In this document: one piece after another, positions 61,474 through 64,000 of the stretch
Numbering within the stretch: the stretch's first letter is position 1
Layout of the letters: each line of letters begins with the position of its first letter
Source: an uncultured Eubacterium sp.
GTDB taxonomy: Bacteria; Bacillota; Clostridia; Lachnospirales; Lachnospiraceae
NCBI GenBank assembly: GCA_910589595.1
Contig: CAJUTM010000007.1
Span: 62,001 to 126,000, forward strand
Direction: 5' to 3'
Length of the DNA: 64,000 bases
Position numbers and translations under genes: made by a program
Notes under the pieces: model-generated
Databases searched by the model: none
Told to the model about the DNA's origin: nothing
Seen by the model: only the letters and a program-made list of their open reading frames with translations

Positions 61474-61776
61474 ATGGCAGGTACGACACCAACACAGATT
61501 AGAATAGAGGAGAACACAAAGAAACAAGCAGTAGAGCTTTTAGAGGGTTTAGGGCTTAATCTATCCGATGCAGTGAATATGTTTCTCAGACAGGTGATTT
61601 TACAAAACGGAATACCTTTTGAAGTAAAGTATCCGGAGGATACATTACAATTCAGACCGGAAGTTATTGAAGCAATGAAAGAGGCAAAAAGAATTAGCAG
61701 GGATTCCAATGTTAAAGGTTATACCGATGTAAAACAAATGTTTAAGGAGATATTAGAGGATGGAGATGAAAGTTAA
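61474..61776 (+). CDS. RelB/DinJ family antitoxin
   Basis: The 100-aa protein starts MAGTTPTQIRIEENTKKQAVELLEGLGLNLSDAVNMFLRQVILQNGIPFEVKYP, the ribbon-helix-helix pattern of RelB/DinJ, which binds its own operator and the toxin. ATG 61474 with ATGGAGG upstream is preferred over an in-frame start at 61405 that would add 23 residues. The end overlaps the toxin gene by 17 nt. Confidence 0.92.
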   Translation: MAGTTPTQIRIEENTKKQAVELLEGLGLNLSDAVNMFLRQVILQNGIPFEVKYPEDTLQFRPEVIEAMKEAKRISRDSNVKGYTDVKQMFKEILEDGDES

Positions 61777-62041
61777 ATATTCTTCCAGATTCAAAAAGGG
61801 ATTGCGTCTTGCTGTTAAAAGGGGACTTGATATATCTTTACTGGAGGAAGTTGTTGAGAAGTTAAAAGCAAGAGAAGCATTGGACTCAAAATACAGAGAC
61901 CATGCATTGAGTGGAAATTATAAAGGTTACAGAGAGTGTCATATACAACCGGACTGGCTGTTAATATATTTTATAGAAAATGATATTTTGACATTGACAT
62001 TAGTAGATACCGGAACACATGCGGATTTGTTTAAAATGTAG
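61760..62041 (+). CDS. YafQ family mRNA interferase toxin
   Basis: The 93-aa basic protein has the YafQ/RelE fold: VKYSSRFKKGLRLAVKRGLDISLLEEVVEKLKAREALDSKYRDHALSGNYKGYRECHIQPDWLLIYFIENDILTLTLVDTGTHADLF. The CHIQPDWLLIY and TGTHADLF segments hold the His residues used by YafQ for ribosome-dependent mRNA cleavage. ATG 61760 or 61766 may be used. It is coupled to the antitoxin. Confidence 0.92.
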   Translation: MEMKVKYSSRFKKGLRLAVKRGLDISLLEEVVEKLKAREALDSKYRDHALSGNYKGYRECHIQPDWLLIYFIENDILTLTLVDTGTHADLFKM

Positions 62042-62065
62042 TTAGTCTCACGGGGGGCTGTATAA

Positions 62066-62122
62066 TAATATTAGGGTTGACGGTTTGCGAACGAATTATG
62101 CGTAATTTCATAGAATGAATCA
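62066..62122. repeat. 57-bp direct repeat, right copy
   Basis: This is the second exact copy of 61258-61314, 28 bp before ylmC. On the plus strand it has TTGACG but no convincing -10 at 17 bp. Confidence 0.9.
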
Positions 62123-62149
62123 AAAGAATAGGAGTTCACGCAGACTGAT

Positions 62150-62410
62150 ATGAGAATTTGTGATTTAAAAGAAAAAGAAGTGATTAACATATGCGATGGG
62201 GAGCGTCTGGGATATGTGGAAGACGTCGAGTTTGACCTCTGCACGGGGCGGGTGACACATATAATAATTCCCGGGCCATGTAAGTTTTTTGGCGTTTTGG
62301 GGCGGGAAGAAGAGTACATTATCGAAATCTGCCAGATTTGTAAAATCGGGTGCGATTTAATTTTAGTTGATGTTAATCTGGAAAAGGTTCGCAAAAAATG
62401 TAGTTGTTAA
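62150..62410 (+). CDS. YlmC/YmxH family PRC-barrel sporulation protein
   Basis: The 86-aa protein matches YlmC/YmxH: MRICDLKEKEVINICDGERLGYVEDVEFDLCTGRVTHIIIPGPCKFFGVLGREEEYIIEICQICKIGCDLILVDV. The PRC-barrel is a small beta domain that can bind proteins or nucleic acid; the exact role is unknown. Usually it follows sigG and precedes nrdR. Only nrdR remains in the expected place; sigG is on the other side of the toxin-antitoxin module in reverse. Confidence 0.93.
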   Translation: MRICDLKEKEVINICDGERLGYVEDVEFDLCTGRVTHIIIPGPCKFFGVLGREEEYIIEICQICKIGCDLILVDVNLEKVRKKCSC

Positions 62411-62414
62411 AGTC

Positions 62415-62443
62415 TTTACTTATATAGAGAAATCCGCTATAAT
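62415..62443 (+). promoter_or_regulatory. Sigma-A promoter of nrdR
   Basis: TTTACT (62415-62420) and TATAAT (62438-62443) are 17 bp apart, 42 bp before nrdR. Confidence 0.75.
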
Positions 62444-62485
62444 CACCTTAATAAGGCGTTGTTGCCGCAACAAAGGAGAGAGAGA

Positions 62486-62944
62486 ATGAAGTGTCCGTTT
62501 TGCTCTGAAGACAATACAAAAGTAATCGACTCAAGGCCGGCTGATGACAACAGTTCCATCCGCCGCAGAAGACAATGTGAAAAGTGTGGGAAACGATTTA
62601 CCACTTATGAAAAACTGGAAACGATTCCCTTAATTGTTATTAAAAAGGATCAGGCGAGAGAACCGTACGACCGCTCCAAAATCGAAAAAGGCGTATTCCG
62701 TTCCTGCATTAAGCGGCCAATCTCGGTCGACCAGATAAATGAATTAGTCGACAGCGTAGAGAGTGCGGTTTTTAACTTGGGTGAAAAGGAAGTGCCGAGC
62801 GGCCGTATTGGCGAGATTTTGATGGATAAGTTACAAAAACTCGACCCGGTGGCATATGTTCGCTTTGCCTCCGTATATCGCGAATTTAAAGACGTAAATA
62901 CATTTGTCGATGAGATTAAGAAGTTGTTAGACAATCAAAACTAA
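62486..62944 (+). CDS. nrdR: Transcriptional repressor of ribonucleotide reductase genes
   Basis: The 152-aa protein has a zinc ribbon (MKCPFCSEDNTKVIDSRPADDNSSIRRRRQCEKCGKRFTTYEKLE) and an ATP-cone domain (VIKKDQAREPYDRSKIEKGVFRSCIKRPIS ... VAYVRFASVYREFKDVNTFVDEI) that senses ATP/dATP. Length matches NrdR (about 150 aa). ATG 62486 with GGAGAGAG upstream is preferred over a TTG frame start 27 nt earlier. Confidence 0.97.
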   Translation: MKCPFCSEDNTKVIDSRPADDNSSIRRRRQCEKCGKRFTTYEKLETIPLIVIKKDQAREPYDRSKIEKGVFRSCIKRPISVDQINELVDSVESAVFNLGEKEVPSGRIGEILMDKLQKLDPVAYVRFASVYREFKDVNTFVDEIKKLLDNQN

Positions 62945-62965
62945 AGGAAAAATAAAAATGCTCTC

Positions 62966-62994
62966 TTGTTTCTTTCTTCATCCTGTGCTATGAT
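62966..62994 (+). promoter_or_regulatory. Sigma-A promoter of the ComM-like gene
   Basis: TTGTTT (62966-62971) and TATGAT (62989-62994) are 17 bp apart, 33 bp before the ATG. Confidence 0.65.
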
Positions 62995-63027
62995 GAGCGT
63001 GGGTCATTCTCCGGAACAGGAGGAATT

Positions 63028-64000
63028 ATGTTTAGCAGCATTTACAGTGCGGATGTGGCCGGTATGGAAGCGCGCCTTATCTGCATTGAGGCAGATGTCC
63101 ATGACGGTCTGCCTGTTTTTGATATGGTGGGATATCTCGCCTCTGCCGTAAAGGAAGCGAGAGAGCGTGTGCGCATTGCCATACGCAATATGGGAGTTCA
63201 TTTTCCGGCGAAGCGGATTACCGTGAATCTGTCGCCGGCCAATCTGCGCAAGGAGGGAACGTCGTTCGACCTTCCCATTGCCATTTCTTTATTAACCGCA
63301 TTCGGTTTTTTATCCACAGAGTGTACGAAAGATATATTAATAATAGGGGAGCTGGGCCTCGATGGCAGTCTGCGGCCGGTCAAAGGCGTTCTCGCCATGA
63401 TTCTCGAGGGGAGAAGACAGGGGATACGCCGCTTTGTCGTGCCCGATAAAAACGCAGGGGAGGGCGCGGTGTTAGAAGACATTGAAATCTATGGTATGCA
63501 GACATTAGTGCAGACGATGAAGTTTCTGCGCGGAGAATGTCCGTTAAAGCCGGTTCGCGCCTCGTTTCAGAAGTGGCGGAAAGAACAGGCGTATCCGCAA
63601 GATTTTTCGGATATTATCGGTCAGGGAACGGCAAAGCGGGCGGCGGAAATTGCCATTGGCGGACGGCATAATCTGTTGATGATAGGGCCGTCGGGGAGCG
63701 GCAAGACAATGCTGGCGAAAAGACTTCCCACTATTATGCCTGCGATGGATTTGGAGGAGAGCCTTGAGATTACAAGGTTATACAGTATATGCGGGCTGTT
63801 GCCGGAAGAGGACAGCGTTATCACGAGGAGGCCTTTTCGTGCGCCCCATCACACGATAACACAGACGGCGCTGACAGGAGGCGGGAGGATTCCCATGCCG
63901 GGGGAGATAACGCTGGCGGCCAAAGGAGTGCTTTTTCTGGATGAATTGCCGGAGTTCAGCCGCAGTTCTCTCGAAGTGCTGCGGCAGCCGTTGGAAGAAC
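63028..64000 (+). CDS. ComM/YifB-type magnesium-chelatase-like ATPase, 5' part
   Basis: The first 324 residues are visible; the gene continues past the window. The N-terminal domain (MFSSIYSADVAGMEARLICIEADVHDGLPVFDMVGY, SAVKEARERVRIAIRNMG, VNLSPANLRKEGTSFDLPIAI, GELGLDGSLRPVKGVL) is the LonC-like part of ComM. An AAA+ domain follows with Walker A GPSGSGKTMLAKRL and Walker B-like LFLDELPEFSR, plus RPFRAPHHTITQTALTGGG. ComM is a helicase that promotes branch migration during transformation. AGGAGG precedes the ATG. Confidence 0.95.
   Translation, partial: MFSSIYSADVAGMEARLICIEADVHDGLPVFDMVGYLASAVKEARERVRIAIRNMGVHFPAKRITVNLSPANLRKEGTSFDLPIAISLLTAFGFLSTECTKDILIIGELGLDGSLRPVKGVLAMILEGRRQGIRRFVVPDKNAGEGAVLEDIEIYGMQTLVQTMKFLRGECPLKPVRASFQKWRKEQAYPQDFSDIIGQGTAKRAAEIAIGGRHNLLMIGPSGSGKTMLAKRLPTIMPAMDLEESLEITRLYSICGLLPEEDSVITRRPFRAPHHTITQTALTGGGRIPMPGEITLAAKGVLFLDELPEFSRSSLEVLRQPLEE

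Overview
The window comes from a low-to-mid GC, spore-forming Firmicute of the Lachnospiraceae type (Clostridia). The evidence is the sporulation genes spoIIGA, sigE and sigG with YlmC/YmxH, strong AGGAGG ribosome sites, sigma-A promoters, BspA-like leucine-rich-repeat proteins, a DUF5696/NHL/YIP1 sugar-uptake operon and a methionine aminopeptidase with an SEC-C zinc finger. No rRNA, tRNA, CRISPR array or prophage was recognised.

Layout. (1) 0-6.2 kb: rpmB, a 47-aa membrane microprotein, a GyrI-like protein, two decayed genes, then an Asp23/Gls24-fakA pair, a ThrH-type phosphatase and map. (2) 6.3-15.2 kb: an accessory surface region with an anchored protein, a lipoprotein, a leucine-rich-repeat protein, an ABC exporter, a broken second copy of the leucine-rich-repeat gene and a heavy-metal permease. 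(3) 15.2-22.1 kb: leuB-ilvD-ilvB-serC-serA behind a near-consensus promoter and closed by a terminator. (4) 22.1-31 kb: folate and aromatic biosynthesis (folC, folE, folP, folBK fusion, pheA) and a DHH phosphoesterase, interrupted by a secreted repeat protein, a YoaK-type membrane protein, a DUF3892 protein and a 470-bp foldback element. (5) 31-36.2 kb: htrA, miaB, a cyclophilin, then spoIIGA-sigE behind a promoter with a 21-bp spacer. (6) 36.3-38.4 kb: a shortened aminoglycoside-phosphotransferase-like gene, hicAB, a His-rich secreted protein and a 205-bp MITE-like element. (7) 38.4-60.5 kb: a glucuronoxylan system. (8) 60.5-64 kb: sigG (reversed), a RelB/YafQ module between 57-bp direct repeats, ylmC, nrdR and the start of a ComM/YifB gene that runs off the window.

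How the genes work together. The xylan block reads as one pathway. A membrane-anchored 1042-aa binding protein and a lipoprotein binding protein would capture acidic xylo-oligosaccharides and pass them to two permease pairs. An NHL-TPR protein, a YIP1 protein and a DUF5696 lipoprotein sit inside the same operon. GH67 would release (methyl)glucuronate, GH43 and GH3 would release xylose, and UxuA/UxuB belong to the glucuronate branch. No ATPase and no regulator gene are present, so both must be encoded elsewhere. From established Firmicute gene order, spoIIGA-sigE-sigG-ylmC-nrdR are normally neighbours; here 24 kb lies between sigE and sigG and sigG is inverted, so regions 6 and 7 look like an insertion or rearrangement into a sporulation locus.

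The most unusual items are the foldback element at 26089-26558, whose arms carry matching hairpins of different sequence, and the binding-protein/NHL/YIP1/DUF5696 transport operon.
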